The notes: generated from the sequence alone by a model not told the origin. A stretch of DNA of 64,000 nt from Oegoconia quadripuncta (GCA_949316235.1 OX438743.1:26037771-26101770); one strand, 5' to 3'. Positions 32,056 through 44,600 are shown, counted from the first letter of the stretch. Made by a program: numbers and translations.

Positions 32056-34986
32056 TTATCTAAATCTAGAGGGGCACCTGAGCAAGGCGCGATTCCTCAA
32101 GCAGTGAGAGTTAAATTCAGCTTCAGGCTGAGGCACTGCAGTAACATCAAAGTCATAGAACTCTTGGCAGTTGAGGGGGCACTGACAGTTACTTGCAGGA
32201 TCAATATCATTCTTAGGTAAATCAACTGGAGGAGCTACAATTGTGTTGTTTTTCTTAAATCTTAAAAACCTGCGATTCCGCCTCAGCACCTTCCCTGACG
32301 GAAATTTGATGAGGTAGCTGCGTTCATTCACTGCCCTCTCAACAACTGCAGGCTCCCATACATTTTTATCAAACATAAATGCGGTGACTTGGTCACCAGG
32401 TGATAACTTTCTCAAAGGCTTACTAGTTCGGTCATAATGGTTCTTTTGAGATGCTCTTTGTGTTAATTTGTTCCGAATAAATGAATTATTTAACTGGGGC
32501 TTTAATTGATTTTGAGTGCAAGGTAGTTTGGTTCTAATGGATTTATTTAACAGTAACTGTGCTGGAGAATATTGTACATCAGCCAGTATAGTGTTTCTAT
32601 AATTTAATAAAGCCAAATTAATATCAGTAGCAGTTTCTCCACACTTTTTCAACAAGCTTTTGCAAATGTTAACCCCCTTTTCTGCTAATCCATTGGACTG
32701 GGGATATCGTGGGCTCGAGAACACACACTGAAAATCCCAATCCTTAGAAAACTTAATAAATACATTACTATTAAATGGAACATTATCAACCTGGAATGTT
32801 TCAGGGATTCCAAAGCGGCAAAAAATTGACTTCAAAATGCGAATGACGTTAGTGGCATCTTTTGAATTTAACTGTGCCATCTCAATCCAGTTACTGTATG
32901 CATCTATGATAACAAGATAGTCTTTGCTATTAAAAGTAAAAATGTCAGCTGCTACTCTTTGCCAAGCCCGAGTAGGTAGGCTATGTTGTAACAAGGGCTC
33001 TCTAGTATTCTGGTTACCATGCTTAATACAAGCAGAACAGTTTTGGACAAATTTTTCTACATCTGATGCAAAATTTTTCCAATACAAGCATTGTCTAGCT
33101 CGTCGCTTGCTCTTATTGATACCTAAATGACCTTCATGAATCACTTCTAACATAGAGCGCTGAAGTGATTTTGGTACAATAATTTTATGATTCAAAAAGA
33201 GAAGGCCGTCATCTAACTTAATATCGTTTTTGCACTTAAAATAGTGTTTACAATCAGTATGGAGTTTGTTGTGGTCTGGCCAGTTGCCAGATTCTATATA
33301 TTCACTCAGTTTGGTGAGAACTTCGTCCTGTGCAGTGGCCTCCTTGAATTGGCGTTTCCTGGCCTCTGACATAGGCAGACGGGCAGCGAGACCATGCACA
33401 ACACGCTCGTCTGTGTTCCCTCCACCTGGGACCTGTATATCATTGTTTTGATTAGAACATGCACGTGACAAGAAATCTGCTATATAAAGTTTGCTGCCTG
33501 GTGTGTATTTGACATTTAGGTTGTAATCTAATATTTTGAGCATAAGTCTCTGTATTCTGGGGGGTGCACAGCACAGGTCTTTTTTGAAAATAGATTCTAA
33601 CGGTCTATGATCACTCTGAATGGTCACATCTCTGCCATATATAAAATAATGAAATTTATCAATACTAAAAGTTATGGCTAGAAGTTCTTTTTCTATTTGG
33701 GCATAGAGCTGCTCTGTTTTGGTCATGCTCCTGGACGCAAAGGCCACAGGATGATCATTTTGTAAGATACAAGCTCCAAGTCCATCCTTGCTAGCATCAC
33801 ACTGAATTACAATTTCTTTATGTGGGTCAAAAAATTGCAATACTGGGGCTTTGATAATTGCCTGTTTTAAGTTACTGAGAGATTCCTCATGCTCTACAGA
33901 CCACGACCATGGTATGTCTTTACATGTAAGTGCTCGTAGGGGTGCTGTTACTTTTGACATATTTGGGATAAATTTGGCTAAGAACTTTGCCATGCCCAAT
34001 ACTCTCATCAGTTCAGTTTTGTTTTCTGGTGTTTTAAAATTTACTATTGCCCTGACAAAGGAATCATCAGGGCTAATGCCCTTCTCTGAGAAGGTTTGAC
34101 CAATGTACTTCACAGAATTTTGCCTAAATTGCATTTTGTTGACATTAAATTTTACATTATTAGCTTGGGCTCTTTCTAGTAAATTAAGAAGGTTATGGTC
34201 ATGGTCTATAGTATTTCTACCTGATATTATTATGTCATCGAAATAAATACCTATACCTGGTAAGTCTCCGAAGATCTCGTAATTGTATTTCATATAAACT
34301 TCTGGTGCCGAAGTCAGTCCAAACGCCAGCCTCTTGAATTTGTAACGCCCAAAGGGTGTATTGAATGTGGTGAGGTCTTGACTGGCATCGTCGAGCTTCA
34401 CCTGAAGGTAGCCGTCCTTCATGTCGAGTACGGAGAACACCTTCATGTCTGATAGTTTTGCTGCAATGTTATCTGCGGTAGGTATGGGAAAATGTTCGCG
34501 CCTGATGGCACTGTTCAATTTCGTAGGGTCTATGCACAGTCGCAGATCACCATTCTTCTTGGTTGCTATCACTAATGAGCTGACCCAGTCAGTGGGTTTG
34601 TTTACCTTTTCTATGACACCTTGATGTTCCATTGCGTTAAGTTTCATCTTTAATTTTTCTTGAATGGCTAGGGGAACAGTCCTTGCTCTCTGAACACAGG
34701 GAGTGACATTCTCTTTCAATTTTATTTTGTAAGTTTTGGGATATTCACCCAACTCACTATTAAAAGTCTTTGGGTATTTCTTCACTACATCTTCTTTGCT
34801 GCTGAATATAGACAATGACATTGTATTGATATTTTCAGTGATTAATTTAAGTTTCATTACAGTCTTGAAACCCAGAAGTGGACATGCTTGGAATGGAACC
34901 ACATAAAAATCAATAACATAAATCTCTCCATTATACTTGCATGGGAGTGTCAAAACACCTGCGGGTTTTATTTCCTGACCACCATA
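32056..34986 (-). CDS. pol: Ty3/gypsy Pol: RT, RNase H, integrase
   Basis: An open frame of over 965 codons. In order: the protease C-terminal part; reverse transcriptase with LDMKDGYLQV and the YFDD active site (IGIYFDDIII); RNase H with the first Asp in IQCDASKDGLG and SDHRPLESIF; the HHCC zinc finger of integrase (HEGHLGINK...CSACIKHG); and the integrase core with Asp in AADIF, Asp in FQVDNVPF and Glu in NGLAEKG. The second integrase block is unusual (VDN rather than SDN). The frame enters directly from the LINE boundary and has no start of its own. It was joined in phase with Gag-protease before the LINE inserted. It acts in reverse transcription and integration of the element. Confidence 0.9.
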   Translation of the reverse strand, partial: YGGQEIKPAGVLTLPCKYNGEIYVIDFYVVPFQACPLLGFKTVMKLKLITENINTMSLSIFSSKEDVVKKYPKTFNSELGEYPKTYKIKLKENVTPCVQRARTVPLAIQEKLKMKLNAMEHQGVIEKVNKPTDWVSSLVIATKKNGDLRLCIDPTKLNSAIRREHFPIPTADNIAAKLSDMKVFSVLDMKDGYLQVKLDDASQDLTTFNTPFGRYKFKRLAFGLTSAPEVYMKYNYEIFGDLPGIGIYFDDIIISGRNTIDHDHNLLNLLERAQANNVKFNVNKMQFRQNSVKYIGQTFSEKGISPDDSFVRAIVNFKTPENKTELMRVLGMAKFLAKFIPNMSKVTAPLRALTCKDIPWSWSVEHEESLSNLKQAIIKAPVLQFFDPHKEIVIQCDASKDGLGACILQNDHPVAFASRSMTKTEQLYAQIEKELLAITFSIDKFHYFIYGRDVTIQSDHRPLESIFKKDLCCAPPRIQRLMLKILDYNLNVKYTPGSKLYIADFLSRACSNQNNDIQVPGGGNTDERVVHGLAARLPMSEARKRQFKEATAQDEVLTKLSEYIESGNWPDHNKLHTDCKHYFKCKNDIKLDDGLLFLNHKIIVPKSLQRSMLEVIHEGHLGINKSKRRARQCLYWKNFASDVEKFVQNCSACIKHGNQNTREPLLQHSLPTRAWQRVAADIFTFNSKDYLVIIDAYSNWIEMAQLNSKDATNVIRILKSIFCRFGIPETFQVDNVPFNSNVFIKFSKDWDFQCVFSSPRYPQSNGLAEKGVNICKSLLKKCGETATDINLALLNYRNTILADVQYSPAQLLLNKSIRTKLPCTQNQLKPQLNNSFIRNKLTQRASQKNHYDRTSKPLRKLSPGDQVTAFMFDKNVWEPAVVERAVNERSYLIKFPSGKVLRRNRRFLRFKKNNTIVAPPVDLPKNDIDPASNCQCPLNCQEFYDFDVTAVPQPEAEFNSHCLRNRALLRCPSRFR

Positions 34987-36972
34987 TGAAATGAAATGAA
35001 ATGAAATGAAATGAAATGAAAATCATTTATTCATGTAGGCAATACAATATGCACTTATGAACGTCATTTGTTTTTTAAACTACCACTAGCTCGGAACGCG
35101 ACCACTACTGAGAAGAGCTAGCGAGAAACTCAGAGGGTTTGTCTCTTTTCAATAAATCATGTACAATCAAGAAAGGTTACAACAATTTTATATATCGAGT
35201 AGAGGAGCCGTTTAATCCCATGGATTACTTTCATTAATATAGTCTGAAATTTTGTAATATCCCTTTTTACATAATTTTTGTTTTATAATAAGTTTAAATT
35301 TATTAAGCGGAAGATTCCGTATATCCATGGGAACCTTGTTGTAGAAGCGCACACATTGACCTCTGAATGACTTATTAACTTTACTAAGTCTACTAAAAGG
35401 TACAGCTAATTGATTTTTGCTCCTTGTATTGACATTATGTCGGTCACAATGTTTCTCGAATGAATATATATTTCTCTTAACATATACAAGATTTTCATAT
35501 ATATATTGTGACGAAAATGTTAAAATATTAATTTCTTTAAATATTTGTCTTAATGTATCTCTTGACCTTAATTTATAAATTGCACGAATAGCTCGTTTCT
35601 GTAAGAGAAATATGCTATCTGTATCAGCAGCGTTTCCCCACAGCAAGATACCATATGACATCAAGCTGTGAAAGTAGCTGAAGTAGACTAAGCGCGCTGT
35701 TTCAATATCACAGATATTGCGAATTTTCTTAACAGCATATGCGGCAGAACTGAGTCTTTTCATTAGTTTTTTAATATGGGGTCCCCACTGTAACCGAGAA
35801 TCTAAAGTCATACCAAGGAATACAGTTGTGTCCACAAGTTCCAACTGTTCATGTTTAATTCTTATTTTGGTGGCAACCTGTTCAACATTAGGTAATGAAA
35901 ATCTAAGACATTTCGTTTTGTTCTCATTAAGGAGCAAGTTATTGACTGTGAACCATTCGACTATTTTTGAGACAGCATTATTCACTTCGTCATATGCTAA
36001 TTGATATCTGTCAACTTTAAATATTAAAGAAGTGTCATCAGCAAACAATACGATCTCGTGTCTTTCCTTAGCGAGGTGAGGTAAATCGTTGATATAAACT
36101 AAAAATAGGAATGGTCCCAGTATTGAACCCTGCGGTACGCCCATGCTAACTGCAGATCCTGATGATCTCTCTCCATTGATATCAACCCTCTGAATTCGAT
36201 CACGTAGATATGATTTCATTAGGCTGAGTGCTTGGCCCTGGACGCCATAATGGTGTAGTTTCATAATTAAGATGTCATGGTGGACGCAATCGAAAGCCTT
36301 GGACAGATCACAAAAGATGCCAAGGGCGTCCTGTGAACCCTCCCAGGCATCAAAAATATGTTGTAACAACTCAATACCGGCATCTGTTGTCGAACGTCCC
36401 TTAGTGAAACCAAATTGTTTGGTTGTAATCAAATTATTCAAATTGAAATGTGAGAGCAATTGATTTAAAATTAAGCTTTCAAATATTTTACTTAAAGTCG
36501 GTAAAATTGAGATCGGTCGGAAGTTTGTACGAACTTGAGTATCACCAGACTTAAATAACGGAATTACTTTACTATGCTTCATCATATCAGGAAACACACC
36601 ATTATTAGTACACTGGTTGAAGATAATAGCTAAATGAGGAGCAATATCCTCTATAATAAAACTAATTATTTTAACTGATAGACCATGAAGATCCGCTGTC
36701 CTTTTCATATTTAAAGATTTAAATGTCTTAATAATACATAATGGTGTAACGTGATGAAATTTAAATACATCGGTACATTCGGTTACATTTTGTTTTAGTA
36801 ATAATTCAGCGAGAGTGGGGGAAGAATTAAGAGACCTAGTTATCGATACTGGAATGTTAGTGAAAAAACTTTCAAACGCGTCCGCGATTTCAGGAGCATT
36901 AGTTAATGTTTGACCTTCTACGTTAATTTGGTAATCGAAACTACGAGTTTTGACTTTCCCAGTTTCAGAGTC
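34987..36972 (-). mobile_element. Jockey-like LINE, 5'-truncated, inserted in gypsy
   Basis: The 1986-bp insertion is flanked by CCATA (34982-34986 and 36973-36977). On the minus strand its 3' end is a TTTCA-repeat tail (34987-35022). The ORF is intact from the truncation point to its stop. Confidence 0.88.
35212..36952 (-). CDS. Jockey-like LINE reverse transcriptase (5' truncated)
   Basis: The continuous frame starts within the truncated 5' end (a Met lies at 36708) and stops at 35212. Reverse-transcriptase blocks are in order: NFRPISILPTLSKIFE, FCDLSKAFDCVHHDIL (first catalytic Asp), GVPQGSILGPFLFLVYINDL, and VLFADDTSLIF (FADD active site). The C-terminus contains LWGNAADTDSIFLLQKRAIR and ends in ESNPWD. 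No RNase H is visible. The endonuclease domain is lost by 5' truncation, so it is non-autonomous. Shorter relatives lie at 4838, 38716, 43955, 54780 and 57320. Confidence 0.88.
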
Positions 36973-37961
36973 CCATAAGCTATAAGTATAGTACTTGTGC
37001 TCGATAAGGGGTGAGCACTTAGCCTCTCTTGGTAAATGTTTTGAGGTATGACATTTGACTCTGCGCCAGTGTCAATTTTAAACTCAATTTTGTGGTTTCC
37101 AACTTCTATGGTTTTGTACCACTGATTGTTGGTGCCTTCAACTAATGAATAAACATAGAGACTTTCCTCTTCGGGTTCCTCTTGTGCTTCTTGCACTTCA
37201 TGCACTGAATTTCTGGTTACAACCTGCCTACCGTCTGTAATATTATTCTTGCGACTGGACTGCATGTTCTTCGACCTACACATAATTCTGAAGTGGCCAA
37301 GTTTCTGACATTTGTCACAAGGCTTACCATAAGCAGGGCATTGGCCTCTTGCATGCACTGTATTACACCTGCCACAGCGGCCTCTCCTGGTAATCGGATG
37401 CACCTCTAACTGGTCTATTTGTGTTGTTGCACCTGACATGGCTTGTAGCTGTGCTGATGCCCTTTCTGCTGCCTTGCATAGATCACTGGCCATTTCCAAT
37501 GTAAGGTTGGCTTCACGTAGTAGTCGCTCTTGGAGCCTCTTGCACCTGACGCCAATCACGATCCTGTCGCGGACCATCTCATCTGCATCCTTGTACTCGC
37601 ATGTTTTTACGGCAGTCTTGAGGATAGTCTGGAATTTTTCGAAAGACTGGCCAGGCTCCTGAATTAACTGGTTAAACGTGAATCGTTCAAAAATCACATT
37701 TGCCTTAGGTGCAAAATGTTTTTGAAAGCTTTCGATAAGATCACTCAGCTTTTCTGTTTTTGAAAAACTGTCATAGATGTCTAAGCAATCCGGGCCCAAC
37801 ACATTTAGCAGAATCGCCTTTCGTCTTTTCTCACTTTCCGCGTCTACGTCAATCGCCTCCAAGTAAATTTCAAATTCTTGGCGAAATCGCTTCCATTCTT
37901 GATTCAGATTGGTAGCATGAACATTGAATTTTTCTGGAATTCTCGCATGATATTCCGCCAT
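36973..37961 (-). CDS. gag: Ty3/gypsy Gag and start of protease
   Basis: The ATG at 37961 lies 78 bp inside the 5' LTR. The capsid-like region (residues about 1-185) is followed by two CCHC-type zinc knuckles (CGRCNTVHARGQC and CDKCQKLGHFRIMC) and then the protease active site EFKIDTGAESNVIP near residue 295. The frame is interrupted by the LINE at 36972. Gag coats the RNA and the protease matures the polyprotein. Gag and Pol appear to share a single frame rather than using a frameshift. Confidence 0.88.
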
Positions 37962-38039
37962 TTTCTTGTTGATTGCGAATGATGCGCGACGCGACGGAAT
38001 TTACGGAAGTCGTCGGTTCGGTCAAAACACCTGACACCA

Positions 38040-38213
38040 TGTATGGTTTGTTAGACCTTGTTAATTAAAACCACTATTCGTTGTAAGTAATTAATTATAT
38101 TTTTATTCCAAGACACCACAAACTAAAAGGATAGTAGCCATGACCGCCACGTGTGTTGCCACTCGCGTGGTTCGAGTTGCCCACCAACCAGTGTGGCCGA
38201 CACACATCTTACA
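38040..38213 (-). repeat. 5' LTR
   Basis: It spans 174 bp and is identical to 31725-31898. It carries the element's promoter by position, since transcription runs on the minus strand. Confidence 0.92.
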
Positions 38214-38535
38214 CATAGAAATATTCGAATTATAATATTACATTATCCCATTGAGTGACCAATTTAGGCGTGACAACCCTGTGATATGACCAAAAACAGA
38301 CAGACAACCTATTTTTCCTGGTTCTTTATGCTGTCCTCACGGTTGGTATTGAGTTCTTTGCGAAAACAAATAGGTGCAGAAATAAAAAAAATAAAAAAAT
38401 ATTTTAATTAGGGATAGCCTTGACTTGATTTAAATAGACAACCCATGCACGATTGGTTGATTTAGACACAATGTTTGATAAAAACTACATTTCATTGGGA
38501 AAGCAGATGGGTGAAGGTCGTTGTTAGGCCGAATC

Positions 38536-38600
38536 TTAGACTACTAGTTGCTTAATGTGGAACTAGATGGCGCTGTGTGTATATGCAAAAATATTTATTT
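38536..38600 (+). repeat. SINE family B, 3' end only
   Basis: It contains TGTGGAACTAGATGGCGCTG and the ATTTATTT tail. On the minus strand the tail gives ATAAATAAATA immediately after the proposed stop of the CEP164-like gene. Confidence 0.7.
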
Positions 38601-38601
38601 A

Positions 38602-38685
38602 TCAATTAATTCTGTCAACTAGCTGAGGTACAAGGGAAGCGGGGCGCCGCGTTCCGTTTGGCCGTCCCGATGTTGTTGGCCGAAA
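38602..38685 (-). CDS. CEP164-like exon U (terminal, tentative)
   Basis: It follows a weak acceptor (TATTGACTAG) in phase 0, encodes 27 residues ending [11 protein letters not shown] and stops at TGA. It is GC-rich against AT-rich surroundings. The poly(A) signal-like AATAAA just after the stop lies in a SINE tail. Confidence 0.45.
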   Translation of the reverse strand, partial: FRPTTSGRPNGTRRPASLVPQLVDRIN

Positions 38686-41600
38686 CTAGTCAATAACTAA
38701 TTCGAGATTTTGGACATCATCAAAATCAAAATCAAAAAATGTTTTATTTTGTTGGTACACAGGGTACACTTAAAATAGTCAGATTTTACATTTTTTAAGC
38801 TACTGCTTGTTCAAAAGCCACTTTTCCCCTGAGAAGAACAAGCAAGAAACTCGAGAGGTTGCTCTATTTTAAAAAAAGGTTTTTATGTTACAAAATTATT
38901 ACTTTATATTATAATATATCATTATTAATTGTGAAATAGCCTGGTTACGCGAACGGGCTGTTCATGTCCATGAATGTTTATCATCTAAATAATCTCATAT
39001 TTTATAATATGCTTTCTTAATAAGTTTCTGTTTTATAGTATCTTTAAATTTATTGAAAGGAAGATTTTGTATATCAACAGGAACCTTATTAAAAAAGCGT
39101 ATACATACCCCTTTGAATGAATTACTGACTTTGCGGAGGCTACTTATGTGACCTGCAAGTTTATCTTTATTTCTTGTATTGACATCATGTTTACCACTAT
39201 TTTTCCTAAATGATGCTATATTTTTTTGACATATATTAGATTTTCAAAAATGTACTGTGACGAAAAGGTTAGAATATTATACTCTTTAAATCTGTCTCTA
39301 AGTGACACTGCATGTCTCAATTGATAAATTGCGCGAACGGCTCGTTTTTGTAAAACAAAGATTGTATTTATATCCGCGGCCTTTCCCCACAGCAAGATAC
39401 CGTAAGACATCAGGCTATGGAAATAACTAAAACATCTGTTCGGTTACCCTGATGTATTGACAGATCGCATGTTATTGGAAGATCTGTGCGACAATGGTAC
39501 TTACAGCAGATAAAGTCATACGAGCCTGCGACGTGGATGCAGCGTTGCAGGAACTCGTCTCTGGGGATGCTGTAACAGGTTAGGTTTAGGTTTTAGACTT
39601 TATTTCTCAATGAATATTTACACAACATTCACTTAATTGAGAAACACAACTTAACATTTAGTAATTATTTTGTACCAACATTCCCAGAAGGGGTCGCTAA
39701 ACTAATACAGTACTTATCACAAAAGTAAATTGAACAGTAAGATAAAAAATGTAGTGAGAGGGTAGGTTAATGTTTCAACACTTTTCTTCCATGGATATGG
39801 TATTAGATAGTGAGTGGTAAATTACATATTATGTGGGTTGGCATGTATATGTGTGTGAAGATGTGCATCCTTTGAGTGACAATTTTATAGGATTTAGTAG
39901 TTACATATTGTTAATAATTTTTCATTTTGTGGATGTGGAAATAAAGAAAGAGTTGAGATTTTAAACTATTTATGTATATATATAATTACTTGCATTTTTA
40001 TTTGAGTAATGTATGTATGTGTTATGTATTTGTAAATATAAGTGTGTATTTATATGTTTGCATTTAGATATCTACATGTGTTTACTGTAGCACAAAGTAT
40101 TACGAAAATATAAAATATAGTAAATCTTTACATTATCCACTAGGTGTCATACTAAATGTATCTCACAACGGTAGTACGTTAATTGCAGACGATCCGCCGT
40201 CGTACGTCCAGACCACTGATTATCTCACTCACTCACTGGATAATTTGCACTTGCTCTTATGTGGGAAAGTGACAAATATACTAATATCTCTCGACTTTGA
40301 AATCTCGCACGTGTAAGAATCAGCACCCAGAGCGCGCCAAATATCCCTCTCGTCCACATATAAAACGCGCAATAGTCACAATTGTATCCACTTCCACTCC
40401 AACTTTATTATAGGCGTCTTCTCGCTTCCTAAAGCGCGCAATGATTGCAGTCGATTCTCCTTCCGCTTTTCTATAAGCGATTCTTAGACAATTTTATATA
40501 AGTGAGACTCATTGTTCTTAATTAGTCTCTCTTTGATTCGCTGTCGTATGTCCAGAGCCCGCCAAATATCCTATGTAGAACGCGCAATAGTCGCAATCGT
40601 ATCCACTTCCACTCCAACTTTATTATAGGCGTCTTCTCGCTTCCTAAAGCGCGCAATGATTGCAGTCGATTCTCCATCCGCGTTTCTATAAGCGATTCCT
40701 AGACAATTTTATATACGTCAGACTCATTGATCTTAATGAGTCTTTCTTTGATTCGCTGTCGTATGTCCAGAGCCCGCCAAATATCCCATGTAGAACGCGC
40801 AATAGTCGCAATCGAATCCACTTACACTCAAACTTTACTATGGGCATATATTCTCTTCCTAAAGCGCGCAATGATTGCAGTCGATTCTCCTTCCACGTTA
40901 CGATAAGCGATTCCTAGATACTTTTTTTAAAAGTGAGACTAATTGATCCGCTGTCGTACGTCCAGTGCGCGCCAAATATACCTCACGTCCACTTGTAGAA
41001 CGCGCAATGATTCAGTCGATCCACTTCCACTGCCCCACTACAGGCACTCTCACGCTCCATCTCTTCGTAGACATTAAATTTATAAGTGAGACTTGTAACG
41101 AGACGCCATGCGCATCGTTAGTTCTCTTTTTTCAGTATTCTCCTTGTTTGTTTCTTTTTCGGTTAAGTCAATAATATTTTAAATTCAAAATTTGAACTCT
41201 ACCTGTTCTTTCTCTCTCTCTCTCTTTCTGTGTAGCTTTTGTTTAATCAGTTTATAATTTGCCGTTGAAAAGATTGGACGTATACTTTATATTATTATTG
41301 TTTGAACTAAAAAACTAAATACATTCTGTTTATTCCTTTTAACCAGTATAAAAGTTATTTTGTGTACGTGTGTAATTGTGTGTACGTGATACCTTTTACT
41401 ATAAGTTGTCACTGACAACGACTTTCAAAGAGACGGCTCATCCTCATCTCTCCACATACTGTGGCCTACTCCTGGACATCCTCTACGGCATCAGCCTAGC
41501 AGTAGTGCTTCAGACTTACTGATTCGCTGTCGTACGTCCAGAGCCCGCCAAATGTCCCTCACGTCCGCATGTAGGGCGCGCAGTGATCTCAATACAGCGC

Positions 41601-44600
41601 CCGTCGCTTCGACTTCAGCTGCCGCCTCGCTACCGGACGACGCGTCGCTCGTTTCTGCTTCCTACAAAAAGAGACAAACGAACGAAGCTTGTAGATTATC
41701 TACAGTAATATTTCTATGTATTTAAAACATTATTGAAATATCAGAATTAATGCGAAAAAAAAAACAACAGCAGCAACTTCATAACGTGAGAAAAATAAGC
41801 CAAGCTACGAGATCGAAAAACATAAAAACCAAATAACTAAAATTAGAAAATGTCGCAATATAAGGTCCTGCAAAAAAGGATAACAAAGATCTTTCAGCAC
41901 AATATTAAACAAAAGCTGAAAACAATAATAACCGAACAAATACGAAAGGTGTCACTTAAAAACTAAATATCCAAAATTCTAACCAACATTGTGTATCTGT
42001 GATACAATTTTAGGTCTGTTTGTGTGTATTTCTTGCTTTTTTTGGTGTATGGATGTTCCTAACGAATGAATAAACAAAAATAAACGCAAGCCGCTACGGA
42101 CGGAAACGACGTCGAGGTATAAACCTGTATGAGCGGCGCGGGATGCGAGTCCGCTATCTTCCGCAGCGCTCGCTCGATGTGACGCAGCCGAATCTCCTTC
42201 TCGCCGAGAAGCGCACGCGCACGGTGTAGAGCCACCTCTAGCTCCGTCGCCTCGCGTTCCTCCTGACGTTATCACAGGCATTCAACACACCCCTAGGCTT
42301 ATCCAGTCAAGGCTACGGTTTAAGCAACTAGTGCTACTAGGAAATGCTACATTGTAATATTATATATTCGACGTTTAGCTTTAGAGGGACCAGAAAATCC
42401 GTTTCATCCATACTATTCCATAGGAAATAAACACTTTTAAAATTGAGCTCCAGCCAGCGGGACGCAATTAATATAAGGCTAATGAACTTCATATAGGTGT
42501 CAAAGTTATGTAATGGTTCACATCTACCGTGTGAGGGTTTTCAGCTAAATAGGGACGCAGGTTTGTTCAGGAAATACAAGAGGCGAATATCCTAGTAATT
42601 ACTTTACTTCGTATATATTTTTACTGAGAACGTATCCACATCATACTTCCTTTTCAGATTGTTTATATCCATTTGGATCTGTCGATATACTATACAATTA
42701 AAATATATTTGTACATCCCCTTTTTTTTTATTTTTATATATGACTGGATTCGCGTTTGACCACAATCTCACCTGATGGAAAGTGACGATGTGGACTAAAG
42801 TCTTCAACAGAAAAAAACCTGGAATATGCCCTGGAATAGGACATACTTTTAATTCCGATCAGGATAAACATATTACACATAAACTAACAGTCATGGACCT
42901 TATTGTCGGGAGAATAATGATTTATTATTTATAAACGAAATAACAGTCTTTTACAGGATGCACTTCGGTGAGTATGCGTTGGAATTACACAATCTTATTC
43001 CACCATCGCTATTCATCTTCGGACTACTAGACGCGGGGAGGGATTCCACCCGTATGTAGTTAACACACCCAACATTCGCACTAAGCGGTTCGGGTCTTCA
43101 TTCATAATGCGAACAGCCAAGGCATGGAACTCCCTTCCGGCGTCAGTCTTTCCTGAATCCTACAACCTTGGGATCTTCAAGAGCAGGGTGAATAGGCAGA
43201 TGCCTATCCCAGCAGATGCTGGGATTGCGTGCTTCATCTTCGGCTATATCGTCACATCCCATCAGGTGAGATTGTGGTCAAACGCATATCCAGTTAACCA
43301 TAAAAAAAACACCATATAAAGTAATGCCATACGGACGTAGCCGTGGCTAAATACCAGTTACCTACAAGTATATCAGTAAACTTACAGAAGGCGCTCTATG
43401 CGGTGATGATGACGCCCTCGTCTCCTTTAGCGCGGCCCGTCTCCTCTTCAGTACGGCGCGAGCTCGCCTCATGCCCTCCCTCTCTACCAGCGCCCGGTGA
43501 CGCACGAACTCGAGCTCGGGTGTGTCCGCCCTTGTTACGGGCCCTGAATGCCAATGTAAGATTACTCTCAACAGTAACAATAACCTTAGGAGAGTTACTA
43601 TAGGTATAAGGTTTTTATATTTCTAGGCGCGAAAACGAAATAATCTTTTAAAATTTGAATTGACATTCAAAATAAGTGAAAAGATACAGTAGTTTGTTTT
43701 AAAGCGAAGGTTATGGACAGAAGAAATTAGAAGGAGAAACATGTTTTTATTACATAATAAATAGAGAAATCCCAATAGATATAAACAAATCGGGACCAAA
43801 GCCTGATGTAGAGTAGGAATCGATAAAGAAAAAATAATTACAAAGGATATTCGCTTCATTACTAAAGAAAGCTACGTCCCTATCAAATCGGAGACCCTCA
43901 CACGCTCGAAGTCGAGGTGAAGGGTTACAGTACGTATAGTTGATGTACGTATAGTGATCAGAGTCAAAGTCAAAGTCAAAAATGCTTTATTATGTAGGTA
44001 CACAGAGTACACTTAAAATAGTCAATTTTACATTTTTTAAGCTACTGCTTGTTCAAAATGCAACTTTCCCCTGAGAAGAACAAGCAAGAAACTCGAAGGA
44101 TTGCTCCTTTAAAATCAGGCTTTGATTTTACAGGCTTTAGTTTCATTATTAATTGTGAAATAGCCTGGCATGCGAACGATCTGATAATATCCAGGGATAA
44201 TTATCATCTAAATAATCTCATATTTTATACCATATATAATAGAACTAGACCAGACCAAAAATTAAGCTATATTTTCGACATTTAAGTAATAAAAGTTAGA
44301 CTCGGTAAAGTTTAGTTTGCGTGAATGAACTAGGTTTTTTATAAGTCTTTTCACATATAATCTTATTCCACCATCGCCATTTCATCATCGAACTACTAGG
44401 CGTGGGGAGGGATTCCACCCGTATATAGTTAACATACCGAACATTCGCACTAAGCGGTTCGACTCTTCATTCATAATGCGAACGGCCAAGGCATGGAACT
44501 CCCTTCCGGCGTCAATCTTTCCTGAATCCTACAACCTTGGAATCTTCAAGAGCAGGGTGTTCCGCATAGAACCTCGCCTGGCGCTGCCGGCACGATTATG

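Larger units (their letters stand above)
31725..38213 (-). mobile_element. Ty3/gypsy LTR retrotransposon, nearly intact
   Basis: Two LTRs of 174 bp (31725-31898 and 38040-38213) read identical by eye and start TG and end CA. CATAG flanks both sides (31720-31724 and 38214-38218) as the target duplication. Read on the minus strand, a primer-binding site TGGTGTCAGGTG follows the 5' LTR directly, and a purine-rich tract AAAGCGGAAGGA precedes the 3' LTR. Gag, protease, reverse transcriptase, RNase H and integrase are all present, and no envelope gene was seen. A LINE (34987-36972) splits the protease region. Confidence 0.92.

Noticed and set aside
31725..38213. Endogenous retrovirus with envelope
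   Set aside because: Only about 157 bp separate the Pol stop from the 3' LTR, so there is no room for an envelope gene.
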